A stretch of DNA of 64,000 nt from Setophaga petechia (lineage: Eukaryota > Chordata > Aves > Passeriformes > Parulidae). The translations under genes were made by a program, and so were the position numbers. The stretch is from contig JANCRA010000003.1 in assembly GCA_024362935.1 (NCBI GenBank), positions 40,795,291-40,859,290 on the forward strand, written 5' to 3'. A model generated the notes under the pieces. The model made no database searches and was not told the origin of the DNA. It worked only from the letters and a program-made list of their open reading frames with translations. This document shows, piece by piece, positions 11,960 to 24,900 of the stretch (the first letter of the stretch is position 1; each line of letters opens with the position of its first letter).

Positions 11960-14900
11960 TGTACATCACTGTCTGAGTACTGCAATGTTAACCAATACCA
12001 GCTCCCTGCCTTAATAGGACTTGACCCTTGTTTGAAATTAAGACTATAAAATGTACAGTACAGGGAAGTGACTTTTGCATTAAAAATGGCTTTTAGTGTG
12101 TTACATAAAGGGTGGGAGGGCTATCTTTTGCTCCTTTTTTTGCAGAGGTCAGGCTTTTAAACTTGTTGAAGGGAAATGGTTTTCGTTGTGGCAATCAAGG
12201 ATTTCAGCTGAAAATAGCTCAAAAACCTTCTGCTTCAGTACCTTTAAGAGATACTTCCTCTGCTCTGAGCTGAAAGAAAACAGTGTACTGCTGCTCAGGA
12301 AGGTTAATTCCCATGCTAATGTAGAGTCAAAACTTTGTAAAGTTGAACATTGCCACAAGTTGTCTTCTGGATGGAAGGGCAGATTTGAAGACGTGTTTGA
12401 ATCTGATTAAAGTGAACATTTATGTTAAGTTGCCAGTCTTTGTATTTGAAAAATGCCACAGGACCAGAGTCTTAAAGGTATTAATCTTGTAATATTTTAC
12501 ATCCTAATGTTTTCTGATCTTTGGATTGAACACAAAAGCTATTCTTAATCCTCCTGCTTATCTCCATTAACGAGGTGAGCTTCTCTGTTAGGGGGTGAAT
12601 GAGTATATACTTGTTCGTTGTTTTTCAGTGAAGTTAAATATTCTGTTCTATGTTTTTTCTGTTTGCCATCAGACTTGACAAGTAATAGCCCTAATGATGT
12701 GATACAATTAACTGCAGAAACTAGTGTTGTATAAAAGAAGTGGGAAGAAATGGGCCCTTGAAGGGCTGTAAGGCATGCACTCTTAGGTGAAAATGTAATT
12801 TTAATCAATATCTTTTCCCCAGTGTACATTAATGTTCAGACTCAAGAGCTGAATAACTGATACCTAAGCAGTTTCCTTTCTGTCAGTGGTAAAAATGTCC
12901 AACATGGTATAGAAAACTTCTGTTGAAACTGAAAGTAGAGAACCCAAAACTGTTCAGCTTTTCTAGAGGTTTTTATAGCTGAAGTCTTTGTACCTTGTTT
13001 CACATCAAACTCTTTGCAGCCTCTCTGCAGAAGTCAGTGGACAGAAACTTTGGCTCACGCTCCTCAAGCCTTGAGGTGCAACAGAAGCTGCTAAACCAAA
13101 GCAGGTGAGGTGGCCCACTTAGAAACCCTGGGCTGGTGTCAGCAAGAGCTACAGATCATGGTGAACAAAATCAGCTCCTGCTGACAGGAGAAGGGAACCT
13201 CAGGTCAAGATTTCCTTATGGTCACTGAAAGGAAGCCTGGGACTGCTGTGTCAGAACACATACAGGCAAATGTGCCCAGGAAATGAAGGTGTTGAGTCAT
13301 GGTGGTGACACTGAAAATAAATTTAAATGGGGCTGCTGTCATGCTGCCCATGCTCAGCAGGGGACAGGATTCTCCATGATTGAGTGTGCCTTGCTTTTTG
13401 TCTTCAGTGCTTTGAGCTTAAATGATGTAACTGGGAGATTATCACTTGGTTTGGCTGAAGGCTCCTGATCTTTTACTTGAGTAAAAGAGAAAAATGAGGA
13501 ACAAAGGTTTGGCTGTGATGTGTGGATTTTGGGGGATGTGTTTTGTTTTTCCAGAAATTGCTGGTAACTGGATATTACAGCTGAAAACTAGGCTAAAGGC
13601 CTGGTCTTTATGCAAAAGTTCTCTGGAACAATTGGCCCCTTTAAGGCCTTTCAAATTCTTCTTAAGACTCTTAAATCATAAATAGTGTCATTGAAAATCT
13701 TGGTGAGTGGTTCCTACGGTCAGGCTGGGCAGTTGGCAAATACTGATGGAATACCTTTTGTTTTGGCTTCACGATGTTCTGTGTTGCATTATTAGTCCTG
13801 TTATGTTACCCATGCTCTTGGCTGCTCTGTTAAAATCTGATGTGCTGAACTAAAGGGAGCCTTAGCAAAGACAGAGGAGGAGGTTCTCTTTTATATTTTC
13901 CAAATCCTGTTGTATATCTGTCCCCCTGAAAAATGTTCTGTGCCCTCATTAAAGGACACCTTGAGACACTGCACTACTTTATTTCACTTTGCTTTGGTTC
14001 AAGCTGTGCTAAAATGTGCATTAAAGTGTGGGAAAGAGGGGGGGGTAAGGGAAAGTGTCTTTTCAGTGGTGACTGTGTTAAGCTTATGACTGTTCACTCT
14101 TTGTATTCAGTGTCAGCTCAATGAAGCCATGAGCAGAAAAGTGAACAAATTAAAGACAAATACTTGATTTTATTTTTTTTGTGAATGATGGTTAACTTAC
14201 CAGTGATGTATCCTGTCAAGCAGACAAAGTAATTTCTGCAGTAAACAGTGTTATTGTTTTTAAGTGCAGTATTTTCAGGCATTGACATGTGAAGATAACT
14301 GAATAGCAAAACAGGTAGCATATGTTCATTCTTGACCTACACTCCAGTATGTAACATTTATGGTGATTGTCTTATTTGTATAAAACAAAGTTCTGTCAAA
14401 TTAAGTGGAGAATTTTCATATAGAAGACTATATATTAGACTATATTCATCAGAAGAACATATTAAGATTAAATAAATGATTAGACCAGTGATGAAACTGT
14501 CCTTTTTTTGTCTGGGGGCATGAAGGTGTAAAAAATATTCTCGTGGAATGGTTGTTGTGGAACACAGTTGCTGTGTTTCTTCTCTGAGAAACACTGGTGG
14601 GTTTGTTCACTGGAGTCTTACCTAGTCTATGGATTTCTGCTCCCCCAGTAAGTGAGTTTGATTTTGCTCTTGTTTGGTTAAAAATTATAAATACTCTATT
14701 TTTAAAAAGCCCCAGGTGTAAAATCTTTTTCCCTAGAGTGTTTAACAGCAGTAAGTACATGAGCAGTGCTTGCTGCAGTAAACTGCTCTAATAGTGGGGT
14801 TGAGGCTAAGCAGCACACACCTGTATTGGATGCAGGGTTGATGGCACTGTAGAAGAAGAGTAATCTAAACTGCTAAATAACCTCATAAGCTTTAAATGTG

Positions 14901-15420
14901 TGCTTCAGGTTCTTCTCTTACATTTGCTGAAAGGGAAAAAAGGGCACTCTGAGCTTTTCTGCAATCATACAGCTTTTTCTTAAATGACTTGCAACAAAGT
15001 AAAGGCTGTCTGGAGTGGCAGCAAGTAGAAATTGCTTGTGAGTGAACCACTTGTATTCTGTTAGATGTGTGTGGGCTTTGATTTCTTGCCGAGAAATGCC
15101 TTCAGCTTCCTGCTTTATCCCAAAGCTGTTCCATGTGTGTGTTAGTTACCTTTCTAGAAATGTCCCACCATACTATGGGTGCTTGTGGAAACCTCACCAT
15201 TCCCCTTTGGGTCGTGTGGCACCTTGCTTTCCAACCCTGTCATCTGTGGATGATGAGACACATGCTGTGTCCATTTTCAAAGGCAGGGAACAGGTCACTT
15301 CTCTTCTCCCACTCAAGTAGTGTGCTCTTCCACAGGGTCAAGTTGACTGTAGTGAACCTAATAGACTATTTTTCAGTTTAAATAATTGGTCAAATAAGGA
15401 GAAAGAAGTTAGCAAATTCA
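11960..15420. other. Intergenic region between converging AP2A2 and MUC6
   Basis: About 3.4 kb between the two 3' ends. I see only short chance frames, A/T-rich DNA and no conserved coding motif, RNA gene or recognisable transposon. Part of it may be long 3' UTR of either gene. Confidence 0.5.
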
Positions 15421-15431
15421 ATTCCTTCTAC

Positions 15432-15569
15432 TTTATTTGAACATTAAATTTCTGATACTGCCTAGTGCATGGGCCAGGCTTTAGCCTCTGGTTGAGTAAA
15501 TCATCCTGAGCAAGGCCAAACAGTTTCTTGTCTTCCCTCCTGATCCCCACCCTCAGCCTGTTCTTTATT
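15432..15569 (-). terminator. MUC6: MUC6 polyadenylation signals
   Basis: Two AATAAA hexamers on the minus strand, at 15569-15564 and 15437-15432. They lie about 215 and 345 nt after the mucin stop codon. Either could end the transcript. Confidence 0.6.
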
Positions 15570-15781
15570 TCTGTGCCTGTTCTGTCTTTCCTCCTGTGCA
15601 CCCCACCCTGCTCTTGATCAGGAATAATTTATCTGGTGACTCCAGGCAGCTGCTCAGGCAGCGTGACAGCAAGGCTGTCCTGTGTAATCAGTACAAGAGA
15701 ACCCAGCAATGAGCTGTGGAAGGATTAACTTGTGATCAGGGTTTAATTGCAAAAAATGGTATCTGCAGCCATCAGGTCTGA

Positions 15782-15959
15782 CTAGTGTGTGCAACTGTCA
15801 AAGTCACACACACAGCCACTAAATGCAATTATTTCTGTGGTGAGCCTTCTTCCAGGGTTGTCTGGGTCTTGGCATGGCAGTTGGAATTGCTTCTTAAGAA
15901 GTTCAAGTGGCCTACAGCAGCCACATGTTGTGATGACCATCATCTTCTCAACATCCAGC
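15782..15959 (-). CDS. MUC6: MUC6 exon 46, second half of C-terminal cystine knot
   Basis: Acceptor CACACAG before 15959. It encodes LDVEKMMVITTCGCCRPLE, QLPCQDPDNPGRRL and a final CVCDFDSC segment, with stop TAG at 15784-15782. The CxCC, LPC, GRR and CVC pattern is the MUC6-type CTCK ending. Confidence 0.95.
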
Positions 15960-18900
15960 CTGTGTGGAAGGGAGGGATAATCAGTTGGCATTTGTTTACA
16001 GTATTTTAGGCTGACAGCCTTCAAATAAAGTTCTTTCAATGAACTTTCTTTCCTATGGTGAGATGCTTAGAGGAAAGAGCACAGCCCTCAGTTGTGTGCT
16101 TCTGTCACCTGCAGGACTACAAATAATGTGGGAAATTATTCCATTTTAAGTTCTCATGAGGCAGAAACTCTGGTGTACTCAGGTGCTCCCTTCCATTTTA
16201 GAACAGGATGAACTTGATGATCCTTGTGGGTCCTTTCCGGTTCAGGCTAGTCTGTGATTCTATGATCTCATAATCTGTTAGGCCTCAGGCCTCACTGGAA
16301 AACTAATAGAATTTGATTCCCCTGGTCTCCTTTTGGCCTTCTGAATATTTGTAAAGTACCTAGGGATTAAATTTGTTAAAGCTGTGCATTGGACTACTTA
16401 GAGTTTACAGAAGGTCTCTTTTGCAGATGCTGAATTGTATCTGTTCCTTTTGCAGTTCACAGAGCAAGGAAAACCCCTTTCTCCCACTGCACAGGTAGTG
16501 CTGGAATCTGAGGTGGTGGCTGTATGATGCGAGTTCTGGGTTTGAGGTCAGCTAACAAGGTAGAAGACTTGCACTTAATTGCTGAATTCACAGCACAGGT
16601 AGGTGAAGTGAGAGCTTGAATAGGCAGGTAAGGATTTGAGTCTGTCCTTGTAGTACTGCAGTTCTCAGGCTGTTGATTCTTGAGCATGTTCAGCCTCCTG
16701 CTGGCCTTGGTTCTGCCTTTCTCTTTGTCAGTGGGAAACTATCGATAACAGGCCAGAACTCAGGTATAGGGAAAAGAGAGTTAAAGGGAAAAAAATATTT
16801 TTTTGAAAACCCTCTTTTGAAGCAGAGAAAAGTTTTCTTGGTTTCAGTTAAAACTGGCTTTTAACACAACTTTTTTAGCAATTGAGACAAACCTTAACTC
16901 TAAAAGTCTTCCTCCAGGTTTCACAGCCCTTTTGTCAACTCAGCATACAAGGTCAGTCGCTCAGTTTTCAAAATGCTGGAGGATGCTTGAATGTGCTTTG
17001 AAGGGGACAATTTTTAGCATAAGGATTAATTTAAACTAGTTCCTAAATTAGTTCTGCAAAAGCAGAACCCTTCATTGTTTTCCATTCTTGAACATTGTAT
17101 TGGCTTGGATTGTTGTGAATGTAACTTTTTCCCCACCAGCAACTGAGCTCTAATACTGCTGCACTGTTTACTTGTATTGAAGCCTTGATTTCCCGTCAAA
17201 TTCTCCTAATGGGGAGCAGAACTGCACAGGCTCAGACAGTGCCCTTGTAATTATAAAATATACCTGAATTACACTACTAAGAGCATGTTACGAAGCAACT
17301 GAAGTGGCATTAGTTACCTTAGATGAAATTTCTTATTTTACTATCTTAGGTATTTGAAATAGGTATTTATAGTCTAAACCACTTTTTCAGTCTTTAAAAA
17401 ACAAACAAACCAAAACAAAACCTCCAACCATCAAAAACAACAAAATAGCCCTCCAAACCTTGAGCATTGATGTCTGGCATTTTTATAAAAGCAAAACAAC
17501 AAAAACTTAAGGAAGTGAGATGACCTTCCTTGATAAGATGTAAATCCCTGTGTAATTAATGACCTTATTGTTGCTATTAACCAGTTTATACAGCAACATT
17601 GTACATTGCTGGGTGGATGCTAACCACATTTTCCTCCCTGAATTATAAAGGCACAGTTGTTCATGAATTTCCCTACTTAGAGATGATCAAATAAGGAAAA
17701 CAACTTCAGTACTGTACAGCCTCAGTTGTCCTTACTTTGTTGAAGAGGGACATGATCCTTCACAACGGCTCAAAGTGACATTTGTGGAACAGCCTTTGTA
17801 AGTTATTTCTTCTTCAAATTCAACTTCTCTACAATGCTCTGTCAAATGTAAAAGAAAAAATTTCTGCTATAATTCATCTTGGTCTTCTTGAGTGACCTTT
17901 GTTAGATGCCCAAAACCTCCATATTTGGTTTCCTGGAAAACCATTCTTATTGCATGAGATAATTAAAAGTCATAAGTGAGTTACGCAGCAAGAGAAGGTT
18001 TTAAACTGGGCAGTAAAGTTGCAGGAGAGGCTTATCCTGGAGGACAACAAAAGAAAAGAATAAATTTTTAAGAAAACAGAAGTTGTTGGAATTACAAATA
18101 AGCAAAAAAATCCAGTTAAGAATATAGTACACATTCAGTCCAGCATGGAAAAACTAATCCTATGCTGAGAACACAACGATGCAAAGAGAACAACCAGTTG
18201 GCTCATTCTGGTAGAATTATTTCTGGTTCATAGACTACTTATTTGAAAATTGCTTAATTTACTCATTTTAAGGATATCTTTATAGGTAGCCAGAAGTTCA
18301 CAACTTGCCTTGCTAGGGAGAATGTGTAATGCCACATGTTAGGTAACAATTCTATGTGTCAGTGTTGTATTTTCCCCTGCCTTGAAGCACTACACTAAGC
18401 ACTTTATGAAGCAGAAAGCTGACTGAAAACACAAGTTTTCCAAGGAGTTCAAAGATAGTGTTTGAAGCTTATATAAAGGAGACAAAGATGTTGAAAACTG
18501 TGAAGGCAATTCATACACTGCTCACACCTGATCCTGCACAATAATCTTTTAAGCACAGTCAGGTCCTCTGCTGAGAGAAAGGTTATAGATTATTGAACAT
18601 TATTGCAGGGGAGGCTCAGTTAATGCTGTAGTATGACTGGGATTTTTTAAATTGGAAAACAAGATAATTACTAACTGGGCAGTAGACTAAGATGCTGTAT
18701 CTATATGCCCAAGTGTGCAAAGCACGTGAGAGCTAACAGGAAGGCTGCAGGGTAATGAGGGGATAGCCTGTTCCAATAAGAAGTTTCTTACACTGCTTTT
18801 TAAGATGAGAGAGTGAAGGTTCTGTGGCTCTCCTGAAGTGCACCCTGTTAGACTCTTTAACTCACACTTTGTACTGTTTAAAATATTGAATAGCAGGGAA

Positions 18901-21900
18901 CCTGTATGAAATCTAAGGCATCAGACAATAGCTTTAGAAAAGTAACTGCAGAAGGGACAAAAAAGATGAGCCAATGGATACAAACATGATCATAGCCAAA
19001 GGATACGTAAAGAAAATTCATATGCTCATCAAAAAAAAAGGCATTCAAAGGCATGATAGAGGAAATGAGATGGAGATACGTTACCGTGCGGCACTGTTGA
19101 TGGCACAACAGAGGACAGGGATGTTGAAAGACCAGAGGTGAGAGGAGGAGATGATGTCGTGCGGGCAGTGGTCAGTGTTGTTGTTCGCAGGGAACTCTGT
19201 TCAACTGACTCTGTAGAAGCCGTTGTGATAACATGAGGAGCAAAGGTAATAGTTGTAGACAAAACAGTTGGGATCAATGCTGGCCTAGACTGGGCAGAGA
19301 TACTGGTAGGGACAGCGAATGAAGATGTTTTGCCATGTGGAGTCGATGTGGTGTTTTGGAAGTAAGAATGTGTAGTACTCTCAGCAGACCTAAATGTGGA
19401 AGTAGTCAGGGATGTAGGCACAGATGCTGTACTGACGGTTGAGGCCAAAGCAGAAGAGAATGGAGACATGGCAGTGGATGGCAGCCGGGTGCTGAGCGGG
19501 CTGCTGGAGGCAGGCAGAGAGCTGGGATTTGGAGAGGTTTCCAGAGGCACTTCTGTGGAGACAGAGGTCTTGGAGGTGCTGCTGATGGAGGTGGTGGCTG
19601 TGGTCTGGTGCGTGGTCACAGGTGGCGCAATGTGCGGCACAGTTGACTGTCCATGGATGAAGGCTGCCAGGAGGAAGGCACAGGTAAAATTTAGAATGCC
19701 CACCTGGACACTTCTCTGCCCTTGCTCAGACATAAGGAAAGAATCAGAAAACGCAAAGTAGGAACACATGGCATATCCAGAGAGAGAGAGATTTCAGAAA
19801 TGAAGAAATTAAAAACCAAATGAGGATCCACCTAAGGAGATGCAAAGGCAGGCAGTCACCACATTGCACCACTTGCCAATATCCAGCAAGTCTCCAAGCA
19901 ATGGCTACCTGGCAGTAACTGACCTACTCTCCCACTATACAGCTCAGCATGATATTCTGTGGCATGCAGTGGCTCCTTGGATGCTGGCTCTGGGCCAGCT
20001 ATTCAGGCTGTGTCCCTGATGGGCTCCTGACCACCCCATGCCCACTCCCTGGCTGGCAGAAAGACAAACAGAGGAGGCCCAGGGGTGGAGCTGGCACTCC
20101 TGATCAATCACCAAAGCACTTGTGTGCTATCAACACCGGCTGGGACTCACATCGAAAACGCAGTACCGTGAAACCTGCTGGGAACAATACTGAGCTATGT
20201 CCCAAGCAGAGCCAGTGCACAATCCCAGGAATACAATGGGAAATCAAACTGGTCAATTGCAAAGTAATAGAAGGGTAAGTAGCCGCACAAAAGCAGAACT
20301 GGGATGTGGTTTCTGAAAGAAACAGTGGAGGTAGGGAGGATCAGTCGAGTGACAGAAAAAATGACAGCTGGAAAGAGCAAGAAGGAAAAGGATGGCTAGG
20401 AAGGAGCCTTACCAGGCTGTGAGGAGCTGAGCCATGTTGAGGACACAGTTGAGGAGGGAGAAGAAGCAGGTGATGGCAGCATGCTGGTTTTGGCTGTGGT
20501 GGGTGCAGAGGACTCTGTGACTGGAGACTCCTTTGCAGCACTGGTCGTTGGGGAAGAAGCCCTGGGCCTCAGGGTTGTAGGTGTGGGCCTGGGGCTGGTG
20601 CTGGGAGCTGCTGTGGAGGAGGCTGTGGAAGTGGTGGCAGTGGATGGCAGCCGGGTGCTGAGCGGGCTGCTGGGGGCAGGTGGAGAGCTGGGATGTGGAG
20701 AGGCTGTTTCCAGAGGGGCTTCTGTGCTGCTTGGTGGGTTGGTCCCTGTGGAGACAGAGGTTCTGGAGGTGCTGCTGATGGAGGTGGTGGCTGTGATCTT
20801 CTCTGTGGTCACAGGTGGCCCGATGTGTGGCACAGTTGACTGTTCGTGGGTGAAGGCTGCTGGAAGAGAGACAGGCAGAGAGCCTTTGAGGATGAGGGCA
20901 ACAAAAGTTGAAATGGAGGTGGCCAGAGGCCTCAGATTTAGGACATGAACAAAAACAGCAGGGCTGTGCTGCACTGAGTATTCCCTGGGAAAAAAGGAGG
21001 ACTGAGATTGTGGGCCCTGTCTGAAGCTGTCTGGTTTCTGTCTCAGAAAGGGAGGAAATGGATAGAGTGCCTTCTAACAGGCAACATCCCACTACCAATT
21101 CCTGGGAGGGGACCCTGTGTGAATTTGCATGTGTCCCTTCAGGGAATAGGGAGAGCTTAAAGACAGTTCCCTCTGAGACTGGCAGTTCAGGCTCCATGGG
21201 AGAGAACAGTGTCCCAGAGCCCTAAGTAAGGCCATACCAGTGTTCCAATGCAGAAACACAGGGGATCGAGAGCAAAAACTAAAACAATTGTGCAAGCAGC
21301 CTGTGTGGCTGGCCAGAAATAATCAAAAATGGAATTCAGGCAGGAGCCTACCAGGCTGTGAGGAGCTGAACCATGTTGAGGACACAGTTGAGGAGGGAGA
21401 AGAAGCAGGTGATGGCAGCGTGCTGGTTTTGGCTGTGGTGGGTGCAGAGGACTCTGTGACTGGAGACTCCTTTGCAGCACTGGTCGCTGGGGAAGAAGCC
21501 CCGGGCCTCAGGGTTGTAGGTGTGGGCCTGGGGCTGGTGCTGGGAGCTGCTGTGGAGGAGGCTGTGGAAGTGGTGGCAGTGGATGGCAGCCGGGTGCTGA
21601 GCGGGCTGCTGGGGGCAGGTGGAGAGCTGGGATGTGGAGAGGCTGTTTCCAGAGGGGCTTCTGTGGAGAAAGAGGTCTTGGAGGTGCTGCTGATGGAGGT
21701 GGCAGCTGTGGTCTTGTGTGTGGTCACAGGTGGCCTGATGTGTGGCACAGTTGACTGCTCAAGAGTGAAGGCTGCCAGGAGGAAAACAGGTCAGTTGCAC
21801 ATGACGACAAGAATAGGAAATGGAGGTGCTCAGAGGACTCAGACTGTGGACAGAATTTTAAATGGAATGCCAATGCTGTAGTGTGTATTTCTGGGAAAAA

Positions 21901-24900
21901 CGGAACACTGGGATTGGGACCCCTCTCCACAAGCCACTGTCTGGCTTCTGTCCTCAAAAGGGAGGAAATGGATATAGTAGCTTCCAACAGGCAAGATCCC
22001 AGTATTTGTTCTCAGAAGAGCACTCTGTCTGGATATTGAAGTCTCCATTTAATTACAAGGAGAGTGTAAATACAATCAACTTTAAGAGGAAAGCTCTATA
22101 GGAGAGAGAAATGCCCCAGATCCATAACCAAGTAAGATGATACTAGTGTTTGAAATCAGAAAAAGGGGGAATGGGGAGCAACTAAAAAAACAATTGTGCA
22201 AACAACCTGTGTGGCTGGAAAGGAGGAGTACAAAGGGAAGCGCAGCAGGAAGCACCAGGATGGATAGGAGGGAGCCTTACCAGGCTGTGAGGAGCTGAGC
22301 CATGTTGAGGACACAGTTGAGGAGGGAGAAGAAGCAGGTGATGGCAGGGTGCTGGTTTTGGCCGTGGTGGGTGCAGAGGACTCTGTGACTGGAGACTCCT
22401 TTGCAGCACTGGTCGTTGGGGAAGAAGCCCTGGGCCTCAGGGTTGTAGGTGTGGGCCTGGGGCTGGTGCTGGGAGCTGCTGTGGAGGAGGCTGTGGAAGT
22501 GGTGGCAGTGGATGGCAGCCGGGTGCTGAGCGGGCTGCTGGGGGCAGGTGGAGAGCTGGGATGTGGAGAGGCTGTTTCCAGAGGGGCTTCTGTGCTGCTT
22601 GGCGTGCTGGCTTCTGTGGAGACAGAGGTTCTGGAGGTGCTGCTGGTGGAAGTGGCAGCTGTGGACTTCTCTGTGGTCACAGGTGTCTCAGAATGTGGCA
22701 TGGTCAGCACTTTATGGGTGAAGGCTGCCAGGGAGAAAGCAGAGGTCAGTTGACGATGAGGACAAGAAACAAAGAAATGTGTATATTCAGAAGCCTTAGA
22801 TTGCTCTTGTTAACAAAGACATGAATGCTGTCCTGTACTGAGTATTCCTGAAAAAGGGAACACTTTTACTGTGGGTGATGTCTACAAGCTGTTGTCTCAG
22901 TTCTTTCAGAAAAAGGGAAGAAAGGGATACAAGTAGCTTCCAACAGCCAAGGTTCAACTACATCTTCCTGAAGTGGACCCTGTGTGAATATGCATCTCTC
23001 TGTCCCTTCAAGGACTTGGTAGAGCTTAAGGAGAGCCCCCTCTGAGATTGGCAGGGCAGGCTACATGGCAGAAACCAGTGCCCCAGAGCCACCACAAAGT
23101 AATGCCATACTACTGTTCCAATGCAGAAAGAAGGAGATGTAGAGCAAAAATTAAACTCTGCAAGGAACCTCTGTGGCGGGAAAGGAGGAGTAGAAAGGGA
23201 AGAGCAGCAGGAAGCACCAGGATGGGTAGGAGAGAGCCTTACCAGGCTGTGTGGAGCTGAGCCATGTTGAGGACACAGTTGAGGAGGAAGAAGAAGCAGG
23301 TGATGGCAGCATGCTGGTTTTGGCCGTGGTGGGTGCAGAGGACTCTGTGACTGGAGACTCCTTTGCAGCACTGGTCGTTGGGGAAGAAGCCCTGGGCCTC
23401 AGGGTTGTAGGTGTGGGCCTGGAGCTGGTGCTGGGAGCTGCTGTGGAGGAGGCTGTGGAAGTGGTGGCAGTGGATGGCAGCTGGGTGCTGAGCGGGCTGC
23501 TGGGGGCAGGTGGAGAGCTGGGATGTGGAGAGGCTGTTTCCAGAGGGGCTTCTGTGCTGCTTGGCATGCTGGCTCCTGAGGAGAATGAGGTTCTGGAGGT
23601 GCTGCTGATGGAGGTGGTGGCTGTGATCTTCTCTGTGGTCACAGGTGGCCCGATGTGTGGCACAGTTGACTGTTTGTGGGTGAAGGCTGCCAGGAGGGAA
23701 GCACACATCAGTTGTGGATGAGGGCATAACAAGAAGACAAATGTGGTCACTGTAGCTCTGGACTGGGAGCTACATCAAGAACTTCAGCATGCTTTACTGA
23801 GCATTTATCAGATAGAGGGAGGTGGGACCAAGGGCTCTGCCTTATAGCTGCCCTCTTTTTTTCTCATAAAAAGGGAAGAAAATGACATGCTGCTTTCCAA
23901 CAGGCATGAAGCCTCTTCCTCTTTCTGGACGCAGACCCTGTGTGGATGTGCACCTCTCCCAAGGAATAGAAGCACATTAAAGTTTACCCCCTTCAGAACT
24001 GACATGGTGGCCAGTGTGGGAGTGACTGGAGCCCCAGGCAGTACCCAATGACAACCACATCACACTGCTAATTCAAAAAAAATTTGGAATGGAGAGCAAA
24101 TTTAAAGAAAATAAGTTGTCTGCACTCATGAAAATGAAAAAGAGAAATGGGAGAGCAGGCAGAAGTAGAAGGACAGGTAAGAGAGAGCCTTACCAGGCTG
24201 TGTGGAGCTGAGCCATGTTGAGGACACAGTTGAGGAGGGAGAAGAAGCAGGTGATGGCAGCGTGCTGGTTTTGGCCGTGGTGGGTGCAGAGGACTCTGTG
24301 ACTGGAGACTCCTTTGCAGCACTGGTCGCTGGGGAAGAAGCCCCGGGCCTCAGGGTTGTAGGTGTGGGCCTGGGGCTGGTGCTGGGAGCTGCTGTGGAGG
24401 AGGCTGTGGAAGTGGTGGCAGTGGATGGCAGCCGGGTGCTGAGCGGGCTGCTGGGGGCAGGTGGAGAGCTGGGATGTGGAGAGGCTGTTTCCAGAGGGGC
24501 TTCTGTGGAGAAAGAGGTCTTGGAGGTGCTGCTGATGGAGGTGGCAGCTGTGGTCTTGTGTGTGGTCACAGGTGGCCTGATGTGTGGCACAGTTGACTGC
24601 TCAAGAGTGAAGGCTGCCAGGAGGAAAACAGGTCAGTTGCACATGATGACAAGAATAGGAAATGGAGGTGCTCAGAGGACTCAGACTGTGGACAGAATTT
24701 TAAATGGAATGCCAATGCTGTAGTGTGTTATTTCTGGGAAAAACGGAACACTGGGATTGGGACCCCTCTCCACAAGCCACTGTCTGGCTTCTGTCCTCAA
24801 AAGGGAGGAAATGGATATAGTAGCTTCCAACAGGCAAGATCCCAGTATTTGTTCTCAGAAGAGCACTCTGTCTGGATATTGAAGTCTCCATTTAATTACA

